Shown: positions 12,001-24,359 of the stretch, one piece after another
How the letters are laid out: each line of letters begins with the position of its first letter
Numbering within the stretch: position 1 is the stretch's first letter
Source: Pomphorhynchus laevis
Taxonomy: Eukaryota > Acanthocephala > Palaeacanthocephala > Echinorhynchida > Pomphorhynchidae
Direction: 5' to 3'
DNA length: 64,000 nt
NCBI GenBank assembly: GCA_012934845.2
Contig: WNNJ02001385.1
Coordinates: 1-64,000, forward strand
Notes under the pieces: generated by a model
What the model saw: only the letters and a program-made list of their open reading frames with translations
The model's database searches: none
Told to the model about the DNA's origin: nothing
Translations under genes and position numbers: made by a program

Positions 12001-15000
12001 TAACGGTTTACATTTTAATAATATTTATATTAATATAATATATCATTATTTATATTAATATTAAATATTAAATAAACATTTATTATTATAAATGATTATA
12101 AATATAATAAATATAATATTATAAATATAATATTATTATATTATTTATATAATTATTATATAAAATATATTAATATTCAAAATTTACTATTTATAATAAG
12201 AAAAAATATTATCGAAATAATGTAAACAATTTGCCAAATGCTCTAAATTCAGAGCAAAATTTTGTTAACATTCTGTCCATAAATTGAGAAAATAAAATAT
12301 ACAACGGTTTACATTATAGCATCGGTTAATAGATTTAATTTCGCACATCATAAAAAATTAAATTGTTAATATTTATAATAAGACAAAATATTATCAAATG
12401 TTTTTCATATAAAACATATCGATCTTAGTCATTGGAAACATGTTCGAATGTTCGATTTGCCGCATTAAACCAATCAAAATTCGTTTCATTCACAAATGCG
12501 AATGAAACTAATTGCGAAAAAGTTTATTTTTACAAATAAAATCGGCACAGGAGATAAAATCGAACAGCAGGCGATTGACAAGTCCGTGTTGTATTAATCA
12601 TGCAATGTATACTTACAAGAGAGCACATGTCCGTGGTATGTAATTGATTTATCTCTTTTAGTTCATCTTCAATTGATGAAATGATTAATGAGTTTCTTCT
12701 CTGGAAATAGTAAGTCTGACAATTTTCTAAAAGCTCCTCACATCTTTAATACAACAAAATTAAAAGCTATTTAATATTCAAAATCAGCACCCTGGTAAAT
12801 TGCAAGATCTTGATGCAAGCTCAGCGGTAAGCAATCTAATCTTACTTGAGTTTATAGAAAAATCTCCATAGAATAGTTGAAATGCATCATCTGAGTTAGG
12901 ATGCGCTTTATTAGCCTACAAATCAAATCAGCAATAACAAATTGAAATGACGGTTTGACTTTACTTTTTCGATTACGTGCTCACTTGATAAATCAATAAG
13001 ATCGTAAATATAGTCCTGTATTGAAATAAGCAACTTTCCTAAGACGAGTTGTATGTTCTCCTCGTATATGTCAACTTCTTTAAAGTCTTGCTATCAACAT
13101 ATCAATGATTAAAATGTTAATTTAGTCTCATATGTTTACAAATATGTCTACCGTTTCAATAAATAGCGCAGAAAATATTCTATAACTTCACATTTTAAAA
13201 TCTAAATAACATGATTTGATAAAATTTATAACATTTATATTATTGTCAAAAATGTATTATTAATTAAATATATAAAAGAAATAAATTATTATAAACAAAA
13301 TGATTAATAAATTAGAAAAAATAATTATTAAACGTAAAAAATTAATTATAAAACTATTAAATATATTATTTGATGTTATTTATTTGTTATTATTTGATGT
13401 CATATTAAACGTAATTAATATTAAATTATTACTAAATTATTAAATTATAAATTAATTATAAATTATACTTAATAAATTACTTTTTTAGTATTAAACACAA
13501 ACAGGAATTTTTAAAATTAAAAATTTAAGATTTTAAGATAAAATTTTTAAGATAAAATTTTTAAGATAAAATTTTTAAGATTAAATTTTTAAGATTAAAT
13601 TTCTAAGATTAAAATTTAGTTTATATCATTTAGGTTGAAAGATTATGAGTTTTTAAATTTATCATTATTAAGAATCAATTAATAATTTAGCAAATTAAAA
13701 ATTTAATAAATTATTTTATTAAAAATTCTCATGATAAGAAGGAATTCAAGCTTAGAATTCCTGTATATTTAATAGATATTGGAATTATTGAGCGGGATAA
13801 ATTTTAAACTTATATCTGAGCATAAAAATTAAATGCTACACACTTCTTCTTTAATTTCTAAAATGATTGACAGTTTTTATTTTTATTTTAAGTACCGTTG
13901 ATATTATTAGCAATTAAATCAAGTTTGTAACGTGCAATTTTCGAAATGGTGAATGCTATTTAAGAAAATTATTTATACAAGACCACAATTGTAATTAATA
14001 TATAAATTAAATTCATATATTAATTGTTCAACGCCAACATTTTGATCATTTATTTAAATTAATGTATATTTTAACTCATATTTTTATATTTAGCATAAAT
14101 TATAAATTTGATCCTTGACAAACAATTAAAGTCTTTCAATTGATGTTTTGAATTTAGAACCTCCATGCTTTTTTACAACCTTCCTCGGAAAGCTTATCGC
14201 GGAATGCGCCTACCATAGACGCCTATCGCCCAATAAGGCGATTCGACCTTAGTTTACGCATCACTACAGGGTAGTATCATCAGTGTTGCTCTGTAACTAC
14301 ACAACTTCGACAGCACTTGAGCCTATGTAAACCTTAGAGAGGAATTCCTGTTCGTGTTTAATAATTAAAGATTTATAATATTTTATATTATTTATCTGAT
14401 AATATTACCAAACTATTAAATTATTTTTTAATATTATTATTTATAAACGTAATTAATATTAAATTATTTAATTATTAATTAATAATTATGCGTAATTAAT
14501 CAAAAAAATTAGAATTTATTAATGATATTTATTTAGAATTCGGTTCTACAGTCTAAAATAAATTGCAAGCTTTGATTAGAAGTTAATCAAATCATTGATA
14601 TTAAAATATTGCAAATTAAACACAATAAAAATTGTTATTAATTAATGTTTTAAACAATTCATGCATAAATTTATAAATGCTTTTAAATTGTAATAAAATT
14701 GCAATGTAAAAGTTAATCATTTGAAGGATAAAAAGAAATAAATGAAGTGATCGCATTACGCTTTATGAGTAAAACGCATAAATCTACTATGAGTAAATTG
14801 TTAAATTTTATAATCAATTTACTAGTTCACCAATATAGGCATAAAATAACTATAAATATTTATTTTAAATAATAAACATTTAATTTTTAACTAAAGTGAT
14901 CACTATTCAAATTACATTTTATTAATTTTGATAACATTATAAACCGAATTTTAATTAAATTATAATTAATTATCAATTTATTAATTTATTAATTAATAAT

Positions 15001-16849
15001 AAAATTATAATTAATAACTTTTAATTAATACTTATATATTATTAATTAACCACGATTAATTGTAAATTAATGAATATAATTAAGATCTTTATTATAGTTG
15101 CGCATTATACTATTGTAGCACAATTTTGCTTTATAATTGAGCTTCAAAAGCGATGCTATTTATTAAATTTAATAAACCTACAATTTTAATCGAAATTTTT
15201 AGAAATTTATCAATAAAATATCGATAAAATATCTTTGAAATTTTTATAATTATAAAAACATTTATTATTCCAACAATTGAACATTGTAAGTTGTTTAATA
15301 CTGCTGAAACCCAGATTTGTGTTGGTAATTTATTTACCAAGTAAATAAATTTCTACCAAATGCTCATTAAAATATTTATCGAAAAGATCTATAATTTTAT
15401 AATTCTAAAATCTGTAATTTTAGGTTTTACTTACATGAGATTCAAGGAATGCGTTAATTTCGTCAATTCGTTTTAGAACGGTAATCATCATATCTGGGTT
15501 ATCTTTGACTATATTTGAGTTTAATTTCTAAATATCATTTCTAATTGACATACTGCATTAAAAGTGCGAAACGCATACCCTGGAAATATTATGCACATCG
15601 TGAAAATACGCTAACACCGTTTGAACGTTGGATATCTGTTTATGAAGCCTGTTCTGTAACAGAACAAAATTATTTTAGATATATTTCAAAGATTTAAAAA
15701 TAATATTTTGGATATTAAAGTATTTTGCCTAAGCATAAATACTCATCGAATAAAATGGTGTTGCTGTTAAGGAAAAAGCGTTTGTTCAAAAATTAAAAAA
15801 GTGAAAACAGCATGTTTGTTGAATTTGCTTAAAATTATAATTTTATTAACAAAATAATGCAATTTTTGTAAATGAAGTGCAATTTTAATTTTTGTAAATT
15901 AAATGCCGTTTTTATTTTTTTTAATGTAAAAATAAAAACGTTTTATATTATTGATGTAAAAAGACGGCTCCAACTATAAGATACATGTACTAAGTGTAAG
16001 CTAGAAAACCTAAACAAATATTTTATGAAAACGTATCGGTTTCACATTTTCTTCTGACAAAAAATATCTATATTAAAAATAGAACAGAAATTCAAGCTAT
16101 ACAAGCTCTTCGTCTTTAAAAAAGTAATCAGTGACATGGAAGTTTAAAAGTTTATATGCTAATAAAATGTCAATCGAATTTAAATGTCAATCGAATTGAC
16201 AATATAATTAATTATAAATAAAAATTAATTAATTATTAATTATATGGACTATATAATATAATAAATTTAATTATTTATTTAATATAATTATTAAAATTAA
16301 ACAATTAAATTTTTGGTTATACTTGATTAAAACTTCAGCGGAAATTTATCAAATTGTATATTTTTATAATGTTCGAAACTAATTCGATTTTTAACTATTC
16401 AAATAAATTAAATTATATTCTTTATTTTTCTTCCAATTCTTAAAGACGATAAAAATATAATAATATATAATATATATTATTATATTTTAGTATATAATAA
16501 TATATTCTTAATAATATAAACCGAAATTTTCTTCCTTAAAAATTACAAACTTAAAAATACATCTACGATTGGGTCGTTTTAAGACTTTCAATAATAAATA
16601 ATTTAAATTTTTCGAAACGTTTTAATTCTAATTTTAACTAAGAAACTAATACGGTCGAACAAGGCAACGAAAGTAGTATATACCTGCTGAATTGTTAGTT
16701 GCTCAGATGCAGGCAAAAAAGAGTGTACATCTTTTAGGGCATTATTACAGCAATCTCGTAATTTCGAAAGCTCTGAATTTAACGCGTTCATCGAGATTTG
16801 TAAATTTTTAGTAAGTTTCCCAGAGTGTTCAGTAAACGCAATAAAGTTT
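6078..16849 (-). CDS. COG3: COG3, conserved oligomeric Golgi complex subunit 3 (14 exons seen, ends missing)
   Basis: COG3 is a lobe A subunit of the COG tether, which captures retrograde vesicles at the Golgi. Exons read 5' to 3': 16684-16849, 15579-15653, 15435-15527, 12965-13090, 12791-12915, 12617-12743, 11744-11838, 11568-11698, 9145-9305, 8145-8199, 7799-8095, 6435-6514, 6261-6383, 6078-6209. All introns are GT-AG and all phases agree, giving about 595 residues. Diagnostic stretches are QEDLQERLAYRATVYMKEEI, LHGMWYPTLRRTLVCLTKLF, MDGQLFLIQHLLLLREQIMP, LSNNAFLKLLL and SISLYLNNKELEEALYQPIK, all strongly like animal COG3. Human COG3 has 828 residues. The first ~150-200 residues (upstream of 16849) and the last ~35-40 (below 6078) were not found. 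The 5' end is separated from further sequence by an RTE fragment at 17 kb, so missing exons may lie elsewhere or be lost. Most introns are 45-110 bp; the long ones contain repeats. Confidence 0.95.
6750..6919. repeat. Perfect 85-bp tandem duplication in COG3 intron
   Basis: 6750-6834 is repeated without visible change at 6835-6919. Each copy starts TAATTCTTTTAATTC and ends GTCGACTGTAAA. It lies in the 1.28-kb intron between exons 7799-8095 and 6435-6514. The identity implies a recent event or an assembly artefact. Confidence 0.9.
6920..7798. other. Intron sequence of COG3
   Basis: AT-rich intron. There is a short internal duplication of a motif built on GAAGACATTGACTA around 7415-7465. No gene is seen. 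Confidence 0.5.
8443..8535. repeat. Structured GC-rich block inside COG3 intron
   Basis: Nested complementary segments: GTGCGT pairs with ACGCAC, CCCCCG with CGGGGG, and CATTATAGT with ACTATAATG around a 4-nt loop. Downstream, a word CACTGCCATGCACAG occurs twice (about 8528 and 8671). This looks like a remnant of a non-autonomous element, but I cannot assign a family. Confidence 0.4.
8777..8830 (-). pseudogene. Duplicated COG3 exon (pseudo-exon)
   Basis: This is a near copy of COG3 exon 8145-8199, which encodes ISLMNNHENANQYAHLT; here the copy would read ISLMNNHENSYQYAHLT. The donor (GTATAT) is kept. The acceptor junction has lost the extra G, making a 54-nt block, so inclusion would shift the frame and reach a stop within a few codons. 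It sits 633 bp from the working exon in the same orientation. It is best read as a failed tandem exon duplication. Alternative splicing is possible but not in the normal frame. Confidence 0.7.
9306..10240. other. COG3 intron, AT-rich
   Basis: Part of the 2.26-kb intron between exons 11568-11698 and 9145-9305. It contains low-complexity AT sequence and short duplicated words around 9890-9950. Nothing coding is seen. Confidence 0.4.
10912..11300. repeat. Inverted hammerhead (retrozyme-like) repeat in COG3 intron
   Basis: Two oppositely oriented copies of the unit found at 59.3 kb. On the minus strand (about 11160-10912) the core reads CTGATTA, helix II arms GTCAT/ATGAC, GAAAC and a GTC cleavage triplet at 10945-10943. 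On the plus strand (about 11185-11300) the core is CTGATGA at 11229-11235, GAAA at 11250-11253, with GTC ending at 11264. Outer ends form an inverted repeat (GGTAATCATATAAG against CTTATATGATTAC). The minus copy carries a core change (CTGATTA) likely to weaken cleavage. The plus copy is partial at its 5' side. Confidence 0.8.
13525..13620. repeat. Short tandem repeat, ~18-bp period
   Basis: Five or so copies of a unit like TTTTTAAGATAAAATT, alternating with TTTTTAAGATTAAATT, in a COG3 intron. Simple AT-rich tandem array. Confidence 0.8.
14155..14345. other. GC-richer structured island in COG3 intron
   Basis: A ~190-bp island clearly richer in GC than the flanks, containing the hairpin TCGCC-CAATAA-GGCGA. 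On the minus strand it contains CTGATGA followed by an ACTAC/GTAGT stem and GTAAAC, which is superficially hammerhead-like but lacks the conserved GAAA. It may be a fossil SINE or ribozyme repeat, or an unknown ncRNA. No ORF is seen. Confidence 0.35.
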
Positions 16850-16959
16850 CTAATATTCAAATAAGAATATAATCGATAATAATACAAAAATTTGATTTTT
16901 TATATTTAAATTTATAGAATTAATAAATTGCTTTTATAATTTGTAACAGCGTTGTCTAG

Positions 16960-17610
16960 AAAATGTTATTCGATTCCAGTTTTACTCGTAATATCTTCCT
17001 ATTCTTCAGCTTTTGTCAAGCTTCAAGGGGACGGCTATGTGGGATTTAGCCTCCATTTCGCCCTATCTTGAGCCTGGTTTGAGTAAAGTCCAGATGCCAT
17101 CAGATCTGTATGACGGCCATCTAGCCATCGTCGCTTGGGTCAATCTCTCGGATGTTTGCCTCTGATCTCGTACTTAAAGGCGGTCTTTGAAAAGGAGCAA
17201 TTTTCATTTCGCAACACGTGGCCGTACCACCGGAGTCTAGCCTCTTCCATTTATCTCACGCTTGGGGCGACCCCGTATCTTTGGAGGATATCCATATTTC
17301 TTACGTGTCCACATCGCGTTATTCCGCTTATCCATTGCAGCATTTTAATCTCAATGACCGCTATGTGTTGTTCCGCTGACTTGGTAATAGGCCAACGCTC
17401 TGTTCCGTACATGACCACAGGGCGTATGATTGAGCGATAGATCCTTGACTTTAGATAATCTTTAATTCGAAGGTCACATAAAACGTCTGTCGTCGTTCGC
17501 CATTTTGTCCACGCTGAGTTTCTTCGTGCCGTGATTTCATGAGTCAGGTCGCCACTTGCAGAAAGTATAGTTCCGAGGTACTTGAATTTGTCCTACGTCT
17601 AAAATCAATG
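16960..17610 (-). mobile_element. RTE-clade LINE, 3' fragment
   Basis: Minus-strand translation gives the C-terminal part of an RTE reverse transcriptase: DGIDF, KFKYLGTILSASGDLTHEI, SAWTKWRTTTDVLCD, RSIIRPVVMYGTERWPITKS, MLQWISGITRCGHVRN, then RLRWYGHVLR. The arrangement matches the RTE at 49.9-53.1 kb, but the sequence differs enough to be another family. It is 5'-truncated, with a TAA after GVAPSVR and frameshifts near both ends. It lies immediately upstream of the first COG3 exon found. Confidence 0.85.
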
Positions 17611-18352
17611 CCGTCATGTACCAAAATCAAATGGAGAAACACAACTAAATGGAGACAGAAAATACGGACTCCATAGCGAAGCGGAACAAACGCTGAAGAA
17701 AAAGAAGATGAATTAGGAAATTGTATCGAGTGATTACAGACCAAAAACCAAACTATAATACATCATTGTTTGTTCAATTAATACGTGACGGCACGTCCCT
17801 AAGACCGTCAGTATTTAAACACGTGTCTTTATTGTAAATGGACAATCGTAGTCGAATTAGTGCTCGTGTATGTCGAGTTTAATTGAAGCAATTTTAAATA
17901 ACACAGAAGCATATGATAATTTCACTACTACAATAAATGTTGCATTAATTAATCCGAGAGCAATTTTATTTAGAAAATTATATGCGAATATAGTTTTAGG
18001 GTATACAATTTGTTCAGGGAACGTTACCGGCTTTTCAAAAGAAGCTATTAATATTCATCTATACATCAATCAATCAATAATATTTCACTGCTTGCTAGCA
18101 TAACGGACAAGTTCATAGCCCGTTCATCAGTCGTGTATTACCAATTGATATTATCCATCTATAAATAAGCATTTCCGGTTCACGAGGATTTTATCAGAAA
18201 CACAGCGGCATTATTTACATCACATAAAAAAATTATTTCCCAACCTTAACTTTAATTTTAAACGACTGACTATAAGCATTCATTGTTATCTATGAACGCG
18301 GCTACCGATAGTGTCATCGTCAGCTAGTAAGACATCATAACTTATATGAGAC
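17611..18352. other. Unassigned stretch with a 77-codon ORF
   Basis: The plus-strand ORF at 17870-18103 (starting MSSLIEAILNNTEAYDNFTT) is preceded by TATTTAAA and an E-box CACGTG, but it matches nothing I recognise and may be chance. The rest shows no recognised feature. Confidence 0.25.
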
Positions 18353-18640
18353 TTAACATATATTATAAACCTCTATGTATGGATGATTGTTCACAACAAT
18401 AGACAAAATACCCATCAATACTGATTTAATAGTTAAGGATATCACACGCAAGCCATGTTTCGGTAAATGCAACGATATCAGGAAGTTCACACCGGAAAGG
18501 TGATTGGATTCATATAATTCATTCATGATACTGCGAGTATTAGAATACATTACATTTAAAGTGTTAAGATGTTCGATTACATGTGGTAAGGCTTTATTGT
18601 TGCCAGAGAATGCTAGCTTACGAAAATTATCCACATATAT
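18353..18640 (-). mobile_element. LINE endonuclease fragment (CR1/Jockey-like)
   Basis: The N-terminal start of an APE-type endonuclease is visible: LNVMYSNTRSIMNEL, then after a frameshift LPDIVAFTETWLA. These correspond to the motifs at the start of LINE ORF2 proteins. It is short and broken, with stops downstream. Confidence 0.65.
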
Positions 18641-18979
18641 TTATATGGAATCTATAATCTGCAAAGTAGGATGGTGAACGCGGCAGAGGATTTGACAAAA
18701 GCAGTTTACGATTTGCTTTATGTGCACTAGGGAATCTTAGTGTATTGATAAACTCCGTCGGACTACCCAAAAATTCGAGAATAAATAAACTTAACCCAAT
18801 CGTCGACTTACTTCCAGCTCACGTGTAGCAGATACAAGACGTTTTCTGTTCTATCAGTCTAAGTCCAGAAGGATACGGATGGAACTTCACTTAAATCGAT
18901 AAGAGTCAATACGTATTAACTCAACGATGTCAGTTGTATTACGCACAACCTTTAAAAGCCTTGGTTTATTATAATTGTT

Positions 18980-21900
18980 CTTATTATTTATTTATTTATT
19001 CAATTACAAGACTGTAGTCGTAGGGCTGTTTTGTCTGATCACATGAAAAAAAAGAAAAAAAATGAAAAGAAAAAAAATTCAACATTCCTCCCAAGGATAA
19101 AGATCAGGTATAGACTGTGAGTTTGTCTCGCACAGCCATTGCTCCATCCTCGGCATGAACTGCTGTCTACTCTGAATAGCGACTATATCCTCCGAAAGTA
19201 AGTTCCACATCCTCACCGCCCAATGCGACAGGCGACTGATTATAGACAGCTTCCCATGGTGCAGCGTTTTCACAGTCAAAGAGTGGCCCCGATTCGTATC
19301 ACGTTTGTTCCGCTGGAAACAGTTTGCCGGCCACCCATCACGTCCGAGTAACATATCTCTGAAGCATAAGATGTCGATACACACTATCGCAGGCCGAACC
19401 GACTGTATGTCTATCTCTCGCAATCGATACCTATAAGAATAACTACTCAGAAGACAACAGCACTTCGTCAACCTGCGAAGAACATTTTCTAAATCATTCA
19501 GCTCGCCTCGCGTGCACGGAAATGTTGCTGGTGTACAGTATAAAAGAATGGCCTAATTATTGAGTTGTACATCAATTTAAGACAAAACACAGATGGGTAA
19601 CGAAAACACCTACGAAACACATAGCTCAATTTTCTAGTCGACTGAATAATCCTGTCTGTATTTGGACGAATCTTTAACGATTCGTGCACAAGTACCCCTA
19701 AGTATCTAGTGCACTGTACCTGCTCAATTGGCTCACCACCTAAACTATACTCAAAAGAAAATTTTTTAACTCCTAAGTGCATATGACTGTACTTCGAGGT
19801 ATTCAAAAGCAAGCCCGTCGTCCTGCTCCATATGCTTATAGTGTCGAGGTCATCTTGAAGCTCCAAACAGTTATCATATGAACGAACACACTTCCATAAC
19901 TTCAGGTCATCCGCAAACGCTAGTACATTACCTCACCTGCGTAAATACTTACGCAGGTGAGGAACACCTGCGTAAGTATTTCGTGGAGGAGAAAGGCTAC
20001 TCCCTAACCTAACTTGATATGATCGACCTTTAAGGAACGACTCGATCCAACGAACTACACTAGGATCAATCCCGTATTGAGCCAACAGTAAGAGCAAAAG
20101 ATCGTGCGGTACTGGGTCAAACGCCCTACTAAAGTCAATGTAAATTACATCAACCATATCCCCGTTTGCAACTATGTCTGTCCAACTTTCACGTGCCGTA
20201 ATTAGATTGCTAAGGCAGGACCTGCCGGTACGAAAGCCATGCTGAGATGGGTGTAGTAGCTTACCTCTTTCCATTGGAGTGGTAATGTATTTATGCACAA
20301 ACCTCTCGAGGCATTTGCATACAATACTCGTCAGGCATACTGCACGATAATTGAACGGATCGTCTCTGCTACCCTTTTTATGAATGGGGACGACGTAAGA
20401 TTGTCTCCAGTGATCAGGGATGCGCGAAGTATGTATCGACATGTTAAACATATCTGATAGTGGCGATGCTAATAGATCATGGAGATTCCGGAGGATAAAG
20501 GGGTGTATACCGTCTGGGCCGGCCGAAGTATATGGTGACAATCCGTGCAGTTCCCGCGAAACCTCAGCCGGGTGAACAAGCGGCATATACGACGTGAATG
20601 TCTCAGGAGTGCGCGCTATACGGAAGCCTTTAGATGGCGTGGAACAATCAAGTTCAAACGCTGTCGCTAGCACACTCACGATTTTCAGGTTCTCGTACAA
20701 TTCTGCCCCCATGATTTAACACTGTGATTCAATGAATCATTTTTTATTTTGATTCACATACCGCCAGAATGGTTTGGAAGAAGTTCGATATGATGATATT
20801 ATTCCAGCTTCATACCTTTGTCTTTTTATTTTCTTTATAGAGCTGAAACGACGACGATATTGAAGGTATTCTGACCGAAGATCCTCAATTTTCAGAGATG
20901 ACTTAAATAGTTTATTTCGCATCTTTAAAATGTCAAGTAACTCATGATCAAATCACGGAGGTTTAAGTTTCGAAGAGGATTGTACTGTTTTCAATGGGGC
21001 TACGCAATCCGTAAGATAGTTGAGAGAAACAGACAAAGTTTTCCAATCATCGATATCACTGACAACACTGTTGTGAAGACCCAATCGTACTGTAAGCTTA
21101 CGGAGGGCATCCGTATCCACCTTATTCCATTTGCATTTGAGGTACTTAACTGCATTAGGTGGGGCTTCGGCACAGAAACCAGTAAAAAACTTAATGACAA
21201 GATGGTCACTGAGTCGAATGGGAGGGTCATATTGAACTTCACGTATGTCAAGAAATGTTTTACTGAAAACTAAATCCAATAACGAGGAGCTATTTCTCAT
21301 AAACTTAGTTGACTGAGTGACTTGAGGTATAAGAGCTAAATCGTCCACAAGAAAATTCCATAAGTCGACATCCATCTGACTTACACCGCGAGGACATTCG
21401 AAAGGGGAGCTCCCGGTTAGGTTCGGAATATTAAAGTCACTAAAAAGGATGAAATTGGACGGTTTCGACAATTTCGTAAAATAACTGATCATGTCATGTT
21501 TCAAGCAGCAAGTGCGCGGAGTACGATAGCAAACGCAAATCGACATTGTCGTATCACCCGATTTCACTGTAAAAGTGAGCGACTCCAATAAATCATCTTC
21601 TCGATACGACATGACGTTGGTCGCAATCATTTTGTTGTCTACATAGATCGCAACCCCACCACCACGGCAGGTGTTTCCTCGGTCAGTTCTTAATAGTGAT
21701 AAGCCCGGGATGTTAACACAATTGTCATCAATACCACTGTGCAGCCAGGTCTCAGTGAGTGCGAAAATAGACACGTCGCTGTTTGATAAGTAAAAGTTGA
21801 ATTCATCAAATTTAGAGACTAAGCTGCGAACATTGGAACATGCAATCCTGATAGAATGACTACCGTAATTCACCGGACTTTTCGATAAGATGGTACGAAA

Positions 21901-22560
21901 TGAAACCAAGTCTCCTAAAGCTCCCTTCGTTGAGTTTTTATAGTTAACTTCTCCCACCGTACAAATGGTCGGCGTCGAACCACTCGAAAATTTCGGATAC
22001 ATAAATCCCCCTCACCTAATTGACGCCTGTTATATAGTTCCTTCCTAGCAAGAGACAATTGACGTCGATCTTCGATCGAAAGGTCCTCGAAGATGCGCAT
22101 AGACGTACCCGCTAATATGTAAGCTCTATTAAGAATGGAAACGGCTTGATTAGAAGACGCACAAACTAATCTTAGTAATCTAGTCTTACCATTTTCGTCT
22201 ATTTTGCCGATTCTGTGAAGAGCCAAGATCTGTAGAGATTCTGCTAAACCTTCCTCACCCTCAACGAAAACGCCGAAAAGGATCTGCCGCACTGAGCCAA
22301 CATCATCATTAATACGATTTTGAGCACCGTCGGATTGGGACTCATAAACGTTGGCAAAGATCACACATTTGGATCTATCTATAACAGATCTTTTATCTCG
22401 TATGTTACTCGAACGTGGGGTCCGGATAGATCGCTACCCCAGACGAGTTGCCGCAGGAGAGGCTTCAGAATGAGTTGCCGAAATTGGGACGATCTTCTTT
22501 GTAGTGCATTGATCTATTGTTGCATGGTCTGTTTGTGATCCTCGATCAGAAATTCTATTT
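18980..22560 (-). mobile_element. CR1-type LINE, nearly full length, broken
   Basis: ORF1 remains at about 21915-22364 (an L1-ORF1-like C-terminus, RMLRLVCASS-type region then ARKELYNRRQLGEGD). ORF2: APE endonuclease at 20953-22002 (IACSNVRSLVSKFDEF, ALTETWLHSG, LSDHLVIKFF), then linker and reverse transcriptase at 19933-20712 (AGPDGIHPFILR, FNYRAVCLTSIVCKCLERF, IYIDFSRAFDPVPHD), continuing at 19498-19866 and 19079-19471 (C-terminal domain). A TGA after SSKLKPP replaces the usual Trp of PPWF. The stretch normally reading GVPQGS to FVNDL is missing and replaced by a palindrome at 19931-19962. The 3' end is a TTTA-type tail at 18982-19003, usual for such LINEs. Confidence 0.9.
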
Positions 22561-23919
22561 ATCTTGACTAATAACACGACTAACTAATTAACTAATTAAC
22601 ACGATAACTAATAAATAATTAACACGACTAATACGAAAGGTGGCGATAATACACATACTATTAACAATGGCAATAAGGAAATATATGAGAACCTTTGATA
22701 AAATAGGTCTTAACTGTATGGCATCCTAGTCTAGTCGACATAGCTGTTCTGTGCGGAGGATTCAGCCAAATTCATAATGATAGGCTTCGACCCCTATCAA
22801 CCTGTACAATCGTGCGCTTTGCACCCTCTTATTATGCTTCGAAATATGGCATTCCAGATGAAGTGTTTGAGATTTGCTAGTATATAGATACCTTAGTCTC
22901 TGTATTGTTCCCTACAATGCTGTTGTTTGTATTATTTTAAATGTCTGAGTGATTTGTCTCGGTGATTTGACCACAATATCGCAGTTCTCATCCGCGCATG
23001 TTCGAGTGAATGCTGAACGTATATACGACATATTAGTATTAAACTTTCCCTGCTCATTCAATGATGATATGGATACGGTCGAAGATTGTGATTTTAAAAT
23101 TTCATGTTCAAACACCCGGTCATTTCACCCGGTAGTTGGTATATAAATGGTACTGGCCGTTCGAGATGATCAGACGTGATATGTACTGACTTGATTGAAC
23201 AAAGACAAAATTGCTCCTGATTTGCAGGTTCTCGACTGTGATATTAATTTTTGGCAGCATGAAAAGTATTAAATGTTATAATAGACTTATTTTGTATTTT
23301 TAAATGGCAGAAATGTAGTAAAATTTCGCTTGCAAAGTTTTACTTTTGAAAGCAGCTCAGAAATATAGTTGGAATAACAAAAGCCATATACAAAATCATT
23401 TTTCGGCCTAGTAGGATTATATTTGAGCATGTCCGTCGTCCATACCCCAGAATTGTCACTGGAACATAGCACCTGGATTTATTCTGGAAAATGCATGACT
23501 TTGCAGGTTGCATTCATGACTTTGCAGGTTGCGTCCACCCATCGAGCGTTTTTCGGCATTAATTTTGATAGTTTTAGCTTATATTTTCATTTCTTAATTA
23601 TTATAAATCTTAGTTCAACCGGATGCTCTGCCGTTTTTTAGTGTAAGAATTTATATTTTTTAAATCAAGATTAGTCAGTTAGAGGGTATTTTTCATAATG
23701 ACGGACACTGTTAAGCTAAAGACCGTTATTAAAGTGAATCCACTGAATCTGCTTTGTTCTGTTAGCCTGTATCTTTTAAAGAAAAATAATCTTGTATCGA
23801 TATTATTTCTTCGATTTATATTTTGTAAATCAAGAAATTATCAATTAATTTATTAGTAAAACATTAATAGAAGAATAAACACAGTTAATGTATCTAACGA
23901 TTGTATCATCTAATGACTG
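22561..23919. other. Unassigned AT-rich stretch
   Basis: It contains a simple repeat of TAACTAATTAACACGA-type words (about 22565-22630) and a 22-bp tandem duplication with TGACTTTGCAGGTTGC (about 23494-23536). Short ORFs have no recognisable motif. Confidence 0.4.
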
Positions 23920-24032
23920 AAAATTGAAATGGCAAGACGCCCCGCATGAGGTAGAAAATTTATTGAATTTTCGATTCCAGTTTGAAATCATCTTCAGAAA
24001 TTGTATGTAGTTACTGATTAATAATATTTTAA
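23920..24032. repeat. Left inverted arm of a 5.1-kb TIR-bounded block
   Basis: Starts AAAATTGAAATGGC and continues through CGCCCCGCATGAGGTAGAAA, then TTCGATTCCAGTTTG, ending near TTACTGAT. Its reverse complement lies at 28917-29029 with only a few differences over ~110 bp. Confidence 0.85.
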
Positions 24033-24359
24033 CTCCAACAACGCCTAAAATAACAACGCCTAAAATCGTTGATAAACTTCTATCTTATTTAGAAGTTTAT
24101 AAATGTGAGTTTTATCTTACTTTAGAAGTATATAAACTTCTATCTTACTTGCAATTAGCATTCTCTCTCTACTTCGTTGTATTCAGATTTCAAAACAGAG
24201 ATCGCGGCGTATTGTCAATAGAGTAATACCTATTGCTGACGACGGAAAGTAAAAGAATATTGATCAATAATAATAGATTTTCTTACTCACAAAAGGATAA
24301 CTAAATATTTACAACCACTAAATAGTCTAAGATAAATAGTTCCGAAACAAATCATCATG

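Noticed and set aside
15131-15340. 69-codon minus ORF as a COG3 exon
   Set aside because: The neighbouring COG3 exons join in phase and in sequence (ESH to QDFKEV) without it, and its product does not match COG3.
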